Shown piece by piece: positions 1-15,380 of a stretch of DNA of 64,000 nt. Each line of letters opens with the position of its first letter. Position 1 is the first letter of the stretch. Both the position numbers and the translations under genes were made by a program. The notes under the pieces are model-generated. The model searched no databases, was not told where the DNA came from, and saw only the letters and a program-made list of their open reading frames with translations. Source of the DNA: Mactra quadrangularis (taxonomy: Eukaryota; Mollusca; Bivalvia; Venerida; Mactridae); the NCBI GenBank assembly GCA_025267735.1, contig CM046309.1:36493202-36557201 (forward strand). The letters run 5' to 3'.

Positions 1-62
1 ACTCGAACCCGCGATTTCCGGATTCGAAGTCAGACATGCTAACCATTACGCCACGGCCGCGG
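1..62 (-). repeat. tRNA-derived SINE (family A), 5' head fragment cut by window edge
   Basis: The reverse complement reads as a tRNA-like head with an A-box-like segment (GTGGCGTAATGGTTAGC) and the start of a B-box-like segment (GGGTTCGA). It matches the full copy at 7691-7907. It is a retroposon head, not a free tRNA gene. Confidence 0.8.
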
Positions 63-1149
63 CTTCTTTTGTATGTTTAAACGAAATGATCACAATGGCT
101 CTGAAATCAATGCAATCTGAATATTACCAAAAACATAATAATTTGTATTCATAATCTAAAAGCCGGAAATGTGCAGAAACAAAAAATAGCAAAATGAGAC
201 AGTGAGTCAGCGTGACTAGCTACATGCATGCAACAACAGGGGGATTACTTTGCATGTATTTCTAGCACTCCTATCACAATATGAATGAATAATTCATTGA
301 TTCCCCCTATCGATTATCTGTTGAAATCTTAACAACATAATTCATTCCGTTGCTATGGAAATACGTGACTCAGCGTCTGCAACGGAAATCGTATTTCTAA
401 ATATTCCAGTCCTGCACGCAAGTTTCATATAATATCGATATTGGAGATGTGAAAGGTCTTCATTAAAATCAATTTACATATTCAAATATCTATACAAACA
501 CACTGTGGCTGCAACATGCTGTCTCGCTAGCTCGCTCTCTCTCTCTCTCACACTGGAGAAGGTCTATGACGTCACCATGGGAACTAGAAAATACTAGTAG
601 ACAAATATTACAGATATTGATATTTTACAGAAACGTTTCCCTATAAGACCATCTCATACATGATCTTAATAGCAAAACGGCCTTGATAAAAGGAGCCTCT
701 TCTTTTAAATTCTATAATATGGGACTTTTTTGTTTTTGCTTTTGCAATATCAAAAGCATTCTGTACACAAACGGTCTAACTTCACCTTCTATTTATAGAA
801 TGATAGCAAAAGTGGTTTAAATATCGAAATATTGCATTTTCAAATAACATTGTTGATATTACAACAGCAGTGTACTAAATAGGATACTTAAGGATGCTAT
901 CAACCCCCGCCGCACACCATATAAAAACCGCATGATAGCTCCCAGAGTGTGAGCATTGTATTACATTTAGGGTTTCACTTAAATCAGTGTAAACCTTTAT
1001 TTCCAAATTACCTTTTGTTAATTTTGTCTTCGGAAGAACCAAAACATGTACTTGACGTAACAAGAATTTATAAAATATAAGCACATAAATGTTTACATAC
1101 TCAGAGAAAATAATAATAACTAAGAGAAACATAGAAATCTTATTCTCCT
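63..1149. other. Intergenic, no gene recognised
   Basis: AT-rich sequence without a supportable exon on either strand. A short CT microsatellite lies at about 534-549. Nothing else of note. Confidence 0.5.
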
Positions 1150-1160
1150 GAAAAAGGTTG

Positions 1161-1366
1161 AGCCGCGGCCATGTCTGACTTCGAATCCGGAGATCGCGGG
1201 TTCGAGCCCGGTCGCGGTTGGTCATACCCTATACATGAGTTGTCGGCCTCGTGGTCGTGGGTAAGTTAGTACTGATGATAGAAAAGTGTCCAGGAAACTT
1301 ATAGAAGGAGGAGCTGGCCGTCGTATATATGACCTAAATATGTGTTGAATACGACGTTAAAAAGAA
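1161..1366 (+). repeat. tRNA-derived SINE (family A), A-box deleted
   Basis: Collinear with the copy at 7691-7907, including the B-box region and the 3' end GAATACGACGTTAAAA, but it lacks the 17 bp GTGGCGTAATGGTTAGC that holds the A box. An imperfect target duplication flanks it (GAAAAAGGTTG at 1150-1160, GAAAAATGTTG at 1367-1377). The A-box loss may have arisen after insertion. Confidence 0.8.
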
Positions 1367-1377
1367 GAAAAATGTTG

Positions 1378-2203
1378 AAATTGAAATTACGGCAATTATC
1401 CGTTGTATACTCTCGACACACCTGCGATGCTTTTTGCATGCAGCACCTATCTATGAGATTAGTTTAAGAGATGATTAATTTCTTTAAAATGTTTTTAACT
1501 ATAAGGTCGGCATATTGCATTGATTAAACTAGTTCATTTGATCTATACAGAAAGGCACAACTGTAAGGTGGCAATGCCATTTGTATCAGACCGTGGATCT
1601 CTATGCTATCGTACTATAGTAGCGGAAATATGCTGGAGTGAAAATTTTTGATTTAATTAAGACTTGTATGGTGATGCCCCGGATACATGCTGTCTATCAA
1701 ACTCCTCACAGCAGTTACGTCACGCGTTGCTATTGATTTGATAGAGGGAGATAACCGCTGCGGGGAGTTTGGTTGTCTATGACCTGTCTATATAGCATGC
1801 ATGATTGGAGTATTTAAAGTCGAACACACAACTAATCTCACTTAGCGACAATTTATCAGCACACGCTTGAATAAACCCATCTTTTTAAGTCATGATGCAT
1901 TTTATTTATTGTTCTTTGTGTCTGGTGCTGTTTATTGATTTTTGTTTACAAGGCAGATCGATCAAAGAATAATAAAATTTGTTGAAAATAGGAACATGGA
2001 TATGCAACATAAATCAAATACAGGCATGAATGGTTCATTGCGCACTTCGCAACGACAACAGAACATTAAAGGCTTAATTGCTACAATAAATCATCAGTCC
2101 CCTCACAGAGGTATTACGAATGCGTTTCCATATACATGACCTTTAATAGGAACAGAATAGAATAGAACAGTGCAGAACATATACTTCATTTACGATTTGT
2201 ATA
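1378..2203. other. Intergenic; imperfect palindrome and possible promoter-like stretch
   Basis: An imperfect inverted repeat spans about 1690-1785 (CAAACTCCTCACAGCAG against CCGCTGCGGGGAGTTTG) and contains TTACGTCACG, which resembles a CRE half site. A TATTTAAAG box at about 1810 precedes a small signal-peptide-like reading frame (separate entry). No strong gene evidence. Confidence 0.35.
1892..1972 (+). other. Possible first exon or micro-ORF encoding a signal-peptide-like segment
   Basis: A 26-codon frame starts with two Met codons, then a hydrophobic run (FIYCSLCLVLFIDFCL) followed by QGRSIKE and stop. It lies about 80 bp downstream of TATTTAAAG. It could be the first exon of a secreted peptide gene using a donor near 1950, but no good GT donor is present, so chance is the simpler explanation. 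Confidence 0.15.
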
Positions 2204-2593
2204 GTGCGACAATATTAACCTGAGCTTGAGCTACCTCATTATAATAATTACACGTTTCACTTACAATCAACCGTCAGTTTCCGCATGCGTGTATACAATT
2301 GTACGCGTGTTTGTAACAGCCTATTTGACTATAAATCAATTTTGTAAAAATGGCTTATATTGTACTTTTAATTTTGGACACATTCGTTCCAAAAGAAACA
2401 CTTCAGTCCGCAATATCGTGGCACTGTTTCGAAGTATTTATTAATATGAAAACAAAATTAATTGTTCAATGCGTGTATTTTGCCGAAAGCTTCCGACAAA
2501 ACGCGATTTACAGCCGAAGACAAAAATAGAAAATAAATACTGAGTTTAATGTATTCTTGCATAAAGGTCAAGCTCAGGTTAATCCTGTTGGAC
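2204..2593. mobile_element. MITE family 1 (TA-flanked, GTCCAAC termini), copy 1
   Basis: About 390 bp, collinear with the copy at 59982-60359. The right end reads TCAAGCTCAGGTTAATCC then TGTTGGAC next to TA; the left end is the diverged inverted counterpart (AATATTAACCTGAGCTTGA). Both copies share an internal region with TATAAATCAATTTT. The TA flanks suit a Tc1/mariner-type non-autonomous element; there is no ORF. Confidence 0.8.
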
Positions 2594-6965
<4,372 letters not shown>

Positions 6966-7154
6966 AACAAAAATGTTGAAAAAAGGACTTAGTATAAAAC
7001 ACGCGGTATAATGAATAATTTGGACATCCTTGCTTGGCAATCAAATTAAATTTTCGAACTTATTGCTGAAGCACATTGCAATACGATGATTAACGGCTCA
7101 TCTTAACAATACCCGGTAGTTTATCTTTGAATGCTGATATTTGTATGAATGCCT

Positions 7155-7160
7155 AATAAA
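7155..7160 (+). promoter_or_regulatory. Polyadenylation signal of the alpha-tubulin gene
   Basis: AATAAA lies 190 bp after the stop codon, followed by further AATAAA-like repeats and a T/G-rich stretch (TTCTTGTCAGTTTGTT). It is the first canonical hexamer downstream of the stop. Confidence 0.7.
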
Positions 7161-7211
7161 ATAAAATAAGTGATATCTTCTTGTCAGTTTGTTAATGATT
7201 GATTGAGTTTT

Positions 7212-7937
7212 AGCTCACCTGACCTAGCTTAGGGTGAGCTTTTAAGATCGTTGAATGTTCGGCGTCCGTCGTCTGTCCATATTTGTTTGTGAACACTTTA
7301 GAGGTCATTTGTTTGCCTCAATTATCATCAAACTTTTTGATGATGCTTGTCTAGGTAATTGCTTGGATGAGTTCGAACATGGGTCTTTTACTAGGTCACA
7401 TGACCTTAATATAAAATAGAAAAAATCATGTTAACAATCTAGTGGCTACTTTTTATCCAAATATCCTGGAAATTTGTTTGATTGTTTGTTTTGATGATTT
7501 ATCGGCCAAGATCCAATACAGGTCATCTTCCAACACAAGGCCTACATTTAAGACATTTGGTGTGATGGAAGATGTGATAGACCAATACCAAGATAAATCA
7601 CGTCATGTTACTACATTCAGGGGTTCACTATTTGCAAAAAAAATGTTTCATTACTTGATCCTTACTTAATCTGATTCATGTATATATCAAAGCCGCGGCC
7701 GTGGCGTAATGGTTAGCATGTCTGACTTCGAATCCGGACATCGCGGGTTTAGCCCGATCGCGGTTGTTCATACCCTATACATCAGTTGTCGGCCTTATTG
7801 TAGGGTAAGTTAGTACTGGTGATAGAAAGATGTCCAGGAAACCTATAGTAGGAAGAGCTGGTCGTCGTATATATAACCTAAAAATGTGTTGAATACGACG
7901 TTAAAAAATGTATATATCAATAGTACTAAGGTGAGCT
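7212..7937. mobile_element. AGCTCACCT interspersed repeat with a nested SINE
   Basis: Begins with AGCTCACCTGACC and ends with TAAGGTGAGCT, giving inverted termini; the first 30 bp also form their own hairpin with GGGTGAGCT. No coding capacity. A family A SINE has inserted at 7691. The GCGTCCGTCGTC segment at about 7262 resembles repeats common in bivalve genomes (recollection, not a search). Confidence 0.65.
7691..7907 (+). repeat. tRNA-derived SINE (family A), full length
   Basis: tRNA-like head (A box in GTGGCGTAATGGTTAGC, degenerate B box GGGTTTAGCCC), a body of about 130 bp and a 3' end GAATACGACGTTAAAAA. A perfect 13-bp target duplication ATGTATATATCAA flanks it (7678-7690 and 7908-7920), as expected of LINE-mobilised retroposition. 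Confidence 0.92.
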
Positions 7938-10029
7938 ATAAAGGGCCATCAAAACCCTCTTGTGTATTTATTTACCCACTGCTAAATGATCCTGATGCAG
8001 TATATACCGGTATACATAGCTGTTAAGGATCCGATTGCTTCAGGCTGAGGGTTTCTGGTGCCTTGGTGAATCCAGGACAACGTCGTAGCCAAGGGACCGG
8101 AACCCTTGGAGGCTCCTGACAGGCATCGTGAACACAAACATTTTAATCGCGTAGTCTTTTTTGAGAAAAAAGTGCAGACGGTTAAGAGAACATTAGACAA
8201 TAATAATAGAAACTTTCTTTTGTTTTTGCATTTGTTTTTGAAATCATATTTAACGATGTAGAATTAGATACAGAGATTTTCGACATATTTTCTTTATGAA
8301 GTGGACAATAGAAATGTTTGACCAATTAAGTTTTTAATCCATTTTTAAACTCATGAGATATTAATCTGTTTAGATACTGAAAGATTAAGTATCAATGATA
8401 ACTTTAACACTCATCAAAAAACAAACAAGAACTTATTTGTGACAAGTAAACAATCCACAGCGTAGCTTGAAATACTCCAATACTCATATGATATTATATA
8501 AATAACACATAGCAGTGAGGGCGACAGTACAGATTATCAACCCTTGGAAAATAATATCAACCGAGGCGCTAGCCGAGGTTGATATTATTTTCCAAGGGTT
8601 GATAATCTGTACTGTCACCCTCACTGCCATGGGTTATTTGTTTTATTATACCGAACAAAACTGTAACATGTAAATATTTATTGAACAACAAATAACAACA
8701 CAGTAAAGACAACAATCATTACAATAAAAAAACTGAATTATATCACTTATATACCATGACTTACGGCTAATAATCGTTAATAAGTTGTCTCCCTTAGATA
8801 GCGGGTAATATTACCATGTGATCGAACAAAATATCACCCGCTCCGGTATAGGGCTTTAGCATAGGGAAATTCCAGTGAGGTATAATAAATGATTATATAA
8901 CATGTACTGGAATATACTTGTGCTATTTCAAATCTACTCAAAGTTAGAAAAATGTGTTGGACAATTTCTAATGAATTTGAAAATGTTATCATACTTTTTG
9001 GTAAAGAAGTGTATACCGTTTAAGAATTTAGGTACCTTATAAATTGGTTTAATTGTTGTTGTATTTTTAACAGCATAAAAACTAATCTGTTACAAGATAA
9101 AAAATGAAAGCCATTTAGAATAAAAAAGATCTTACTTCGATGAACGCACTGAAAATGAGACCGAGACAATGACCAAGAGTTGATGGATGGTCTAAACCTT
9201 CACAAATTGTTATTTCTTATATATTGGGACACCAAAAATGCTTTACGTATTAGTTTAGTGGAAAAAATCGGTGACAAAATAGAGATTAGCACAGACACAC
9301 TAAATTTTGACTTGGGCTTTCAAATGTTTGGCAAGAGGACCACATTTGCTCCCCAATATATATAAGTAACTTTAGGCATTGCTTAACATTTAAAAGGTTC
9401 AAGCTACGCCACTGACTATATGAGAATGATGACTGATCTTATATTCAAATATTTGTATCACAATGGCTATACTACAATGTAACAATAAATATACGTTAAA
9501 TCCTATAATAAATAGAGTCCAAGTGATGAGGCCGTAAAGTTTCATTTTCAAAGAATGTTTTGGATTTGATACACGTTTGTTGTATTACATTATATATTCC
9601 GAAATGGGTAATTGAAACTTGAAATCCAATATCCTGGCAAGGCTATGAGAAATCAAAAATGGCGTCCAAGATGGCCGCCAAAATATCTTGAAAAGTTATT
9701 CGTATTTTTTTATTATTAACAACTGGCTACTTTGAGGGCGATGAAATAACGTGGAGTGTTTCATATTTTCAACAATGTATCTCGACATCGCATCCCATTT
9801 ACGCTTTATTGTATCGTGTTATCGTATATTCGCCCTTAAGGCGACAGAGCGAAAATACGACGCATGTCAACATCCGGGCACCGTAGAATTATCATTCAAG
9901 ACTACGTCACATGATGTATCTTCGCAAACATGATTTGGATTCAGAAAAACTAGCTCATAATACATTCTTATTTTATGCGTAGTTTATAATATTTTTCTTC
10001 TTTTTGTTTATTTATACATGTGCTAGGTT
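7938..10029. other. Intergenic with palindromic repeats
   Basis: No gene recognised. Holds the long hairpin at 8499-8641 and a second inverted-repeat unit at about 8641-8888 (TTTATTATACC against GGTATAATAAA). The short ORFs at 9180 and 9751 show no recognisable domain. Confidence 0.5.
8499..8641. repeat. Near-perfect long palindrome (hairpin of ~50-bp arms)
   Basis: The arms run AGATTATCAACCCTTGG then AAAATAATATCAACC, and back as GGTTGATATTATTTT then CCAAGGGTTGATAATCT. The loop GAGGCGCTAGCCGA is short. The outer parts (CAGTGAGGGCGACAG against CTGTCACCCTCACTG) also pair, with one mismatch. Probably a foldback MITE, young given the near identity of the arms. Confidence 0.85.
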
Positions 10030-10232
10030 TTTTACACCGTGTCAACACCATTTATATGTTATTTTACGCCCAGCGCACCTAACCTAGCTTTCCTGGACCC
10101 TTGTCATCACAAATGTATCAGTACTCACCAGACCTTCCACAAGGCAGGAAACTTCTTCGTATAATGCAGGAAAATCGACATTATTGCCAAATTTTAATGG
10201 AAGGGTATAACCTCCCCAGGTGGGATTGGAAC
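10030..10232 (-). repeat. SINE family B, truncated
   Basis: Body matches the other family B copies (CACCTAACCTAGCTTTCC, CACAAGGC, TGGAAGGGTATAACCTCC). It stops at the B-box region, so most of the tRNA-like head is missing. Confidence 0.75.
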
Positions 10233-10865
10233 CGATATAGTATTTTTCTAATAGTTATGGTAATATGATTACAAAGAACACATGTTGTCGTTGTATAATG
10301 TGAAGTACATGTATATTACTCTAGATCGAATAATTTTACCTAATTAGAAATTAATTCATACCATAGAGAAAACAGAACTGTCAATAAATCTTCTACCATC
10401 AAAATAAATGAATTTTGAATATTTTCAATATATATATTTTATTTTAGGATACCAGAACATTAACAGAGAAATATTTGATTCTGCTAAAATGACCCACCCA
10501 TAAAAAACACCATTAGTATCTATATAGATCTATAGCTATTTGAATATCTATTTAGAGTGTTCGGTTCAGTAACCGAACGATGGCTTTTACTGTTTTAGTG
10601 GACACCGTATATTAATGCTATAGTTTAGTTATGAAAAAAAAAGATTTATTGGTGAATTAATGGGTTAGTATACCCTTGGGAACATTTTAATACATTACAT
10701 TTGTACATAAGATATACAATCGCGTGGCAATGGCAAAATACATTTAAATATAATTATAAATAATTATATAGTGTTAGAAAGATAATTCTGTCGACCTGAA
10801 AAGACAGATCATGTGAGTACAAATAGGTACAGACGTCAGCAATGAAATGTCTAAATTTTTAATAC
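10233..10865. other. Intergenic, no gene recognised
   Basis: AT-rich. The only structured element is a short hairpin GTTCGGTTCAGTAACCGAAC at about 10559. Confidence 0.5.
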
Positions 10866-11211
10866 TGGGTTTAACGCCATGTCAGCACATTTTTAGGTTA
10901 TTTTACGGCATCCACAGCACTTAACCTAGCTTTCCTGGACCCTTGTATATAACAAATACTCAACTACACTTCCACACGGCCGGAAACTTCTCCATATACT
11001 TTATTAATGGAGGAAAACATTCTATGAATAGAAGGTGAAGATATCAGATGTCAGTAAGATCGTTTGTGTACAAAACGTGGAGGAAAATTTACATTGTTGT
11101 CAAATTTTCATGGAAGGGTATAACCTGCCCGAGTGAGATTCGAATCCGTGTCCCCTTCGGGACACTAGATTCGAAATTCAGGCGCGCTAACAACTGCGCT
11201 ACCGATCCGGG
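10866..11211 (-). repeat. SINE family B, complete head, with a 70-bp internal insertion
   Basis: Reverse-strand head contains CGGTAGCGCAGTTGTTAGC (A box) and GGATTCGAATC (B box), then the family body. The body is interrupted: TGGAGGAAAA occurs at 11008-11017 and again at 11078-11087, bracketing 60 bp absent from other copies. This looks like a small insertion with a 10-bp target duplication, or a local duplication. Confidence 0.8.
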
Positions 11212-12406
11212 TTGAAATGTGCTAACGCATAGAGGCAAAATGCCGGAATATGTTTTCTTGTTATTTCTTGTCGAAAAAAACCATGTGAGTAAATGATTTG
11301 TCAAAAATGATTGAAAATTGTAAGGTTTTGATAGCGTGAACATCAATGGCCGTTCCAAATATCGTGAACATCAATGGCCGTTCCAAATATAGATTGTCCC
11401 AATTTAAGGATCTCCAACCAATAGTATTTAATTCATGTTTAGTTAAGGTTTTACTGTATTTATATATAAGCAATGGTATGCGACTAATGTATTTTTATTA
11501 TTTGCCCCTTGGTGAGTGTTTCAGTTAGTCAGTTTTAATCACATCCACTCATCTGGCGACTGTACCTAACTGCACGAGTCCAGTCAATCATGAAAAATCA
11601 CATGTATAGGTCGTTGTTAAAAATTTCAAACTTTGCTTGCATTTACGAGTGGGAATACTTTCATTTGGTCATGAAATATATTCTACGGTCATTCTCCCTC
11701 CTACATATGATTATTAATCATGACGGGCAGTTGTCAGTTCTGACGAACGTATACACGTATGTGCCTAGTAACTTGTTAACAGCTAAATCAAGAGATTGAT
11801 CTTTTTTAGGAATATTGATTGAGTGCCATGATATGACCTATGCAATATGTTGCTAGGGTGTTAAACCCAACAAAAAAATGCTTTTTTTAAATATGATTTG
11901 TTATACGTTTTGCTTGTTGAACAAAAAAAAACCGCCATATTGATAGTAATTGTTTGATAATTTAGTAATTTACTGCACTCTTGTGGTATTTTATAACTCT
12001 TTTAACAGTGGCTCAAGTACATTTATATTGTTGTAAAATATATGGGTTATGCTTAAGTTGTACACAGATGAGATTTTGAATAAATACAAGTTGTTGATTT
12101 AAAACTAAATTACATTGAAATTACAATTTATAAGCTAAGTAAATAAACCAATCCCATCAATAAATAATAGACACCTTGTAGACTTATGGGTCTATTAAAT
12201 CTAAACAAATTGCTATCAAAAAAACGCTGACTGATTTGAAAAATAGCATACAGTTCTATACATGTGAAATTGTAGGGGCCTAAGTATAGATGAAAAAATA
12301 ATGTTAATTATCTGATTTACATAATATACAAGAACTTATAAGAACATTACACTAACTGAGCTAAGCATCATACTTGATGCAATTATTCATGTCATTTACA
12401 TGTATG
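11212..12406. other. Intergenic; small tandem duplication
   Basis: No gene recognised. A 28-bp unit (starting CGTGAACATCAATGGCC) is repeated exactly at 11335-11362 and 11363-11390. Confidence 0.5.
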
Positions 12407-13021
12407 TACATATGTTCATCTTTTTATCTCTATTATCTATAGTTTATGTCCATAATTATATCATGCTTGTATCTTCAAATCTGAAGGAAATAAAGTTATA
12501 TATGGAACCACTTTAATTGCAACGTTTTTGAATGTAAGCGATCATACCAAAAGATTTGATTCTCGAATAGGCGGACCATATCCGTTATGACATAAGACCC
12601 AAAGTGCTTTGCACTATACGCGACCGGCACGGTTCTGAGTCAAAAATATTACATACGACTTAGGTACATAGCTCCGTAAATGATTTTAGTCGAAGTTCTA
12701 TAAGCGGACAATATCAACTGTGCCGACTTACAAAATCTGCGTTGAGTGTGGTTGCAAAGCTTTAATCGTGCATGTATAAATCCGAGAAATAGAATACCAT
12801 GGAGAAGTAGACCACTGATAAACGTTATGATAACCAACATTATCAATATTAATAAACCTCATAAATATATGAAGCGTTTTTGACTGGCAACTGTGCGGAC
12901 CGACTGTGTATTACAAACAATGATAACTTAAACAAGGAATAAGCCACATGTATTGTCATTGAACATATAATTTGATAATTTAATGAAGAAATCGAAAAAT
13001 AACTATAACTACCTAAAACCT

Positions 13022-13172
13022 GGGGCGAGTTGCCTAATCATATCGCTAGCTAGCGCTTGGTCCCCTGGTACCCTTAATATGATATCATATATATGTATAT
13101 TCTTATTTGTTAAAAATGGTACCAGGACACAAAGCGCAAGCTAGCTACATGTTTACGCAACTCATCCTTGGA
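13022..13172. repeat. Palindromic MITE, GCTAGCTAGC family, copy 1
   Basis: Arms of about 50 bp: ATCGCTAGCTAGCGC, then CCCCTGGTACC, against GGTACCAGGACAC, then GCGCAAGCTAGC. Related copies are at 51147-51296 (its duplicate) and 61679-61820. Confidence 0.8.
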
Positions 13173-13411
13173 CATATCTCAGGATCGATAGTGTAAAGTG
13201 ATAAAATATTACGCAAAACTGAGTTAAACTATATTATGCATTATGCAAACACAAAGATGGGGGAATACATCGGCTAAAAGCAATGCAATGGCAATTTCAC
13301 CCAATCATACAAATAATGAATTATTCTTCTGTATGCAGCAAGCCGACGTACTTGTATTTAACAAAAACAAAAATACATTAAAAGAGTCATTTCATCCATC
13401 ATTTTGTCCAC

Positions 13412-14875
13412 TTAGATATTGTTTGATCTTTTCCGACAAATGTCTTCTAATAAAGCCCGAGTTTTGTTTGTAATTACGTCAACTGGCACTATCGTATATC
13501 CGTGTTGCATGTTACGTGATTGGTCAACGTTTTCCCAAGAATCATAACTAATATTCCGCCATGTTGCAATTGAATGAAAGCATACGTTCCACGGCCGTAA
13601 CGTTTTAAATCCTAATTCAAATAGTTCCAAGATGGCGGCATGTTTAGGAAGAAAAATTGAATGGCTCATACCAGCTCCATGCATACCAATTAAAACATCC
13701 GTTTGACGAATTATATCAAGTTGGGATTCCATGGGAAGTGAATCCATGAGCACAGCTTTTACGCATGCGCGTGGAAATAATTTCATGAGAGCATTTAACA
13801 ATTCAGCTTCGTTGAATATTTTTCTACCGATTTCACCCGCTGCGTTCCGTGGGTGATAAACAGCATCGCGTCGGAGTATAATCGTTATTTTTGGTCGTTG
13901 ACAATCCAGCATAGTGTTACTAGGTAATGTAAACCGTGACAGCACAAATGAACGAAATTCTTCAAGAAATGGCACCTCAACATTTTTCCAATTCGTCACA
14001 GGTCCCTCAGTTTCTTCAAATCCTAAAATAAAATGTTTGAATATGATGGGTTGCGAAAGTCGACCTACTCTTAATGGTGTGTTAAAAATCATTGCCCATG
14101 ACTTGTCTAACTCGGAAACTGGATGACCATCCATGAATAAAACAGAGATATTGACTGGTTGAATTTTAAAATGCATCATAATCAAGAAGGTATTGTATAT
14201 ATTTCTAACCCAGTTATGCAAATTAGCATAATCTTGTCTACGAATGGCGATAGTGTACTTAAAATCATCTTGCTGAACAGTCACGTTGTCTTGGTTGCCA
14301 AAGTTGAATTCCACATTGTTCATCCACGGCATTTTTGAAGTCTTCCCATCTTCTTTCGGACATTTCACAACAAGAAAATTTGAATTGAATTGGTAAAACT
14401 CTTTACTTTCATCTTGATTTAAGACATCTTTGATTTCCTCTCCACCTTTGCTGGAAGACATTATGTCAGATCTTCTGTCCGGATATAGAATGACGTCATG
14501 GAGAATTCCAAACAAGTCATTGTAAACAACTACATTACCATCACAACGAATTTCCATATTTGCTTTGTCAATATATTTCGCTGTAAGATTAGAATCGGTT
14601 AAGCTATATTTATTCATGAAGTAATCAAACGTCTTTGAATGCATGTGATTCGTGGATATGTCTTCCAATTGGTCACATGACAAACAATTTGCATGAAAAA
14701 ATATTCCATTTTTATGCAAGACCTCTGCGGTCCCTCCTCTAGTTGGATAGTACATCCTCATTAACCGTTTGTTATTCAGTAAAAGCACAGGGTTATAAAT
14801 CCATAAAAGAAAGAGAATTTGAACTAACACCACAACACAAGTTGCAATTAGTATATTTTTACGTTCAGCAAACAT
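13412..14875 (-). CDS. GT61-family glycosyltransferase, copy A (487 aa, single exon)
   Basis: A type II membrane protein: a short basic N-terminus, one transmembrane helix (about residues 8-28, TCVVVLVQILFLLWIY), a stem, then a Golgi/ER-lumenal GT61 domain. The family hallmark DVLIGMHGAGMSH is at 393-405, followed by FLPKHAAILELF. GT61 members (EOGT, POMGNT2, plant xylosyltransferases) transfer GlcNAc or xylose to glycans or proteins; donor and acceptor here are unknown. Several N-glycosylation sequons are present (N96, N197, N242, N441). The ORF is intact and intronless. The start is fixed by the start shared with copy B. It is about 93% identical to copy B by eye, in the same orientation. 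It lies 176 bp from the 33-kb element, whose insertion separates it from its original upstream DNA, so its promoter may have been altered. Confidence 0.88.
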   Translation of the reverse strand: MFAERKNILIATCVVVLVQILFLLWIYNPVLLLNNKRLMRMYYPTRGGTAEVLHKNGIFFHANCLSCDQLEDISTNHMHSKTFDYFMNKYSLTDSNLTAKYIDKANMEIRCDGNVVVYNDLFGILHDVILYPDRRSDIMSSSKGGEEIKDVLNQDESKEFYQFNSNFLVVKCPKEDGKTSKMPWMNNVEFNFGNQDNVTVQQDDFKYTIAIRRQDYANLHNWVRNIYNTFLIMMHFKIQPVNISVLFMDGHPVSELDKSWAMIFNTPLRVGRLSQPIIFKHFILGFEETEGPVTNWKNVEVPFLEEFRSFVLSRFTLPSNTMLDCQRPKITIILRRDAVYHPRNAAGEIGRKIFNEAELLNALMKLFPRACVKAVLMDSLPMESQLDIIRQTDVLIGMHGAGMSHSIFLPKHAAILELFELGFKTLRPWNVCFHSIATWRNISYDSWENVDQSRNMQHGYTIVPVDVITNKTRALLEDICRKRSNNI

Positions 14876-15051
14876 TTTAAAAAAGTTTCCTTATAAGTTT
14901 CAAATTCTTCCAGTAAGTTTACTTCTGTCAACTCTGAGTGCTCAACTGTTCCTCGTTCTGAAAGTCCCATGTAGAATGACGCTTTTAAAACAAAATTGAA
15001 CTGTGTTCAAAATCAGTCACCGAGGAGATAATTTAGAGCATGCAAAAAATA

Positions 15052-15380
15052 TGAACGTAAAGTTGGCAGACTCAGCAGACACAGCAGACACAGCAGAAGG
15101 AACGATCCTTCTGCTGTGTCTGCTGGCAGAAGGATAAATCTACAGCAGAAGGAACGATCCTTCTGCTGTGTCTGCTGGCAGAAGGATACATTTACAGCAG
15201 AAGGATCGATCTTTCTGCTGGGTCTGCTGGCAGAAGGATTGAATTATAACAGAAAGATGTGTCTGTTGGCAGAAAGATTTTATAATAACAGAAAGATGTG
15301 TCTGCTGGCAGAAGGATTAAACAACAACAGAATCAATCTTTCTGCCACGTCTGTTGGCAGAATAATTGAATTATAATTTC
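15052..15380 (+). repeat. Left terminal inverted repeat of the 33-kb element
   Basis: Starts TGAACGTAAAGTTGGCAG and continues as about five degenerate ~55-65 bp subunits, each with ATCCTTCTGCTG or CAGAAGGAT and TCTGCTGGCAGAA. The reverse complement of 47910-48238 matches base for base apart from a handful of substitutions. Symmetry continues into the first satellite monomer, which has variants shared only by the two terminal monomers (GATAGTTATGAAAATG). Confidence 0.93.

Larger units (their letters stand above)
12407..15040. repeat. Segmental duplication copy A, left part
   Basis: From about 12407 the sequence is collinear with 50523 onward (for example TATCTTCAAATCTG, GGAAATAAAGTTATATATG, the palindromic repeat and the GT61 gene). 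Copy A is split by the 33-kb insertion and resumes at 48239/48250. The segment between the gene start and the insertion (14885-15040) is shorter than its copy B counterpart (53061-53873), so one copy gained or lost ~600 bp. Confidence 0.9.

Noticed and set aside
7691..7765. Functional tRNA gene
   Set aside because: A- and B-box-like segments exist, but no acceptor stem pairs properly, a SINE body follows and target duplications flank the unit. The same applies to the other tRNA-like stretches.
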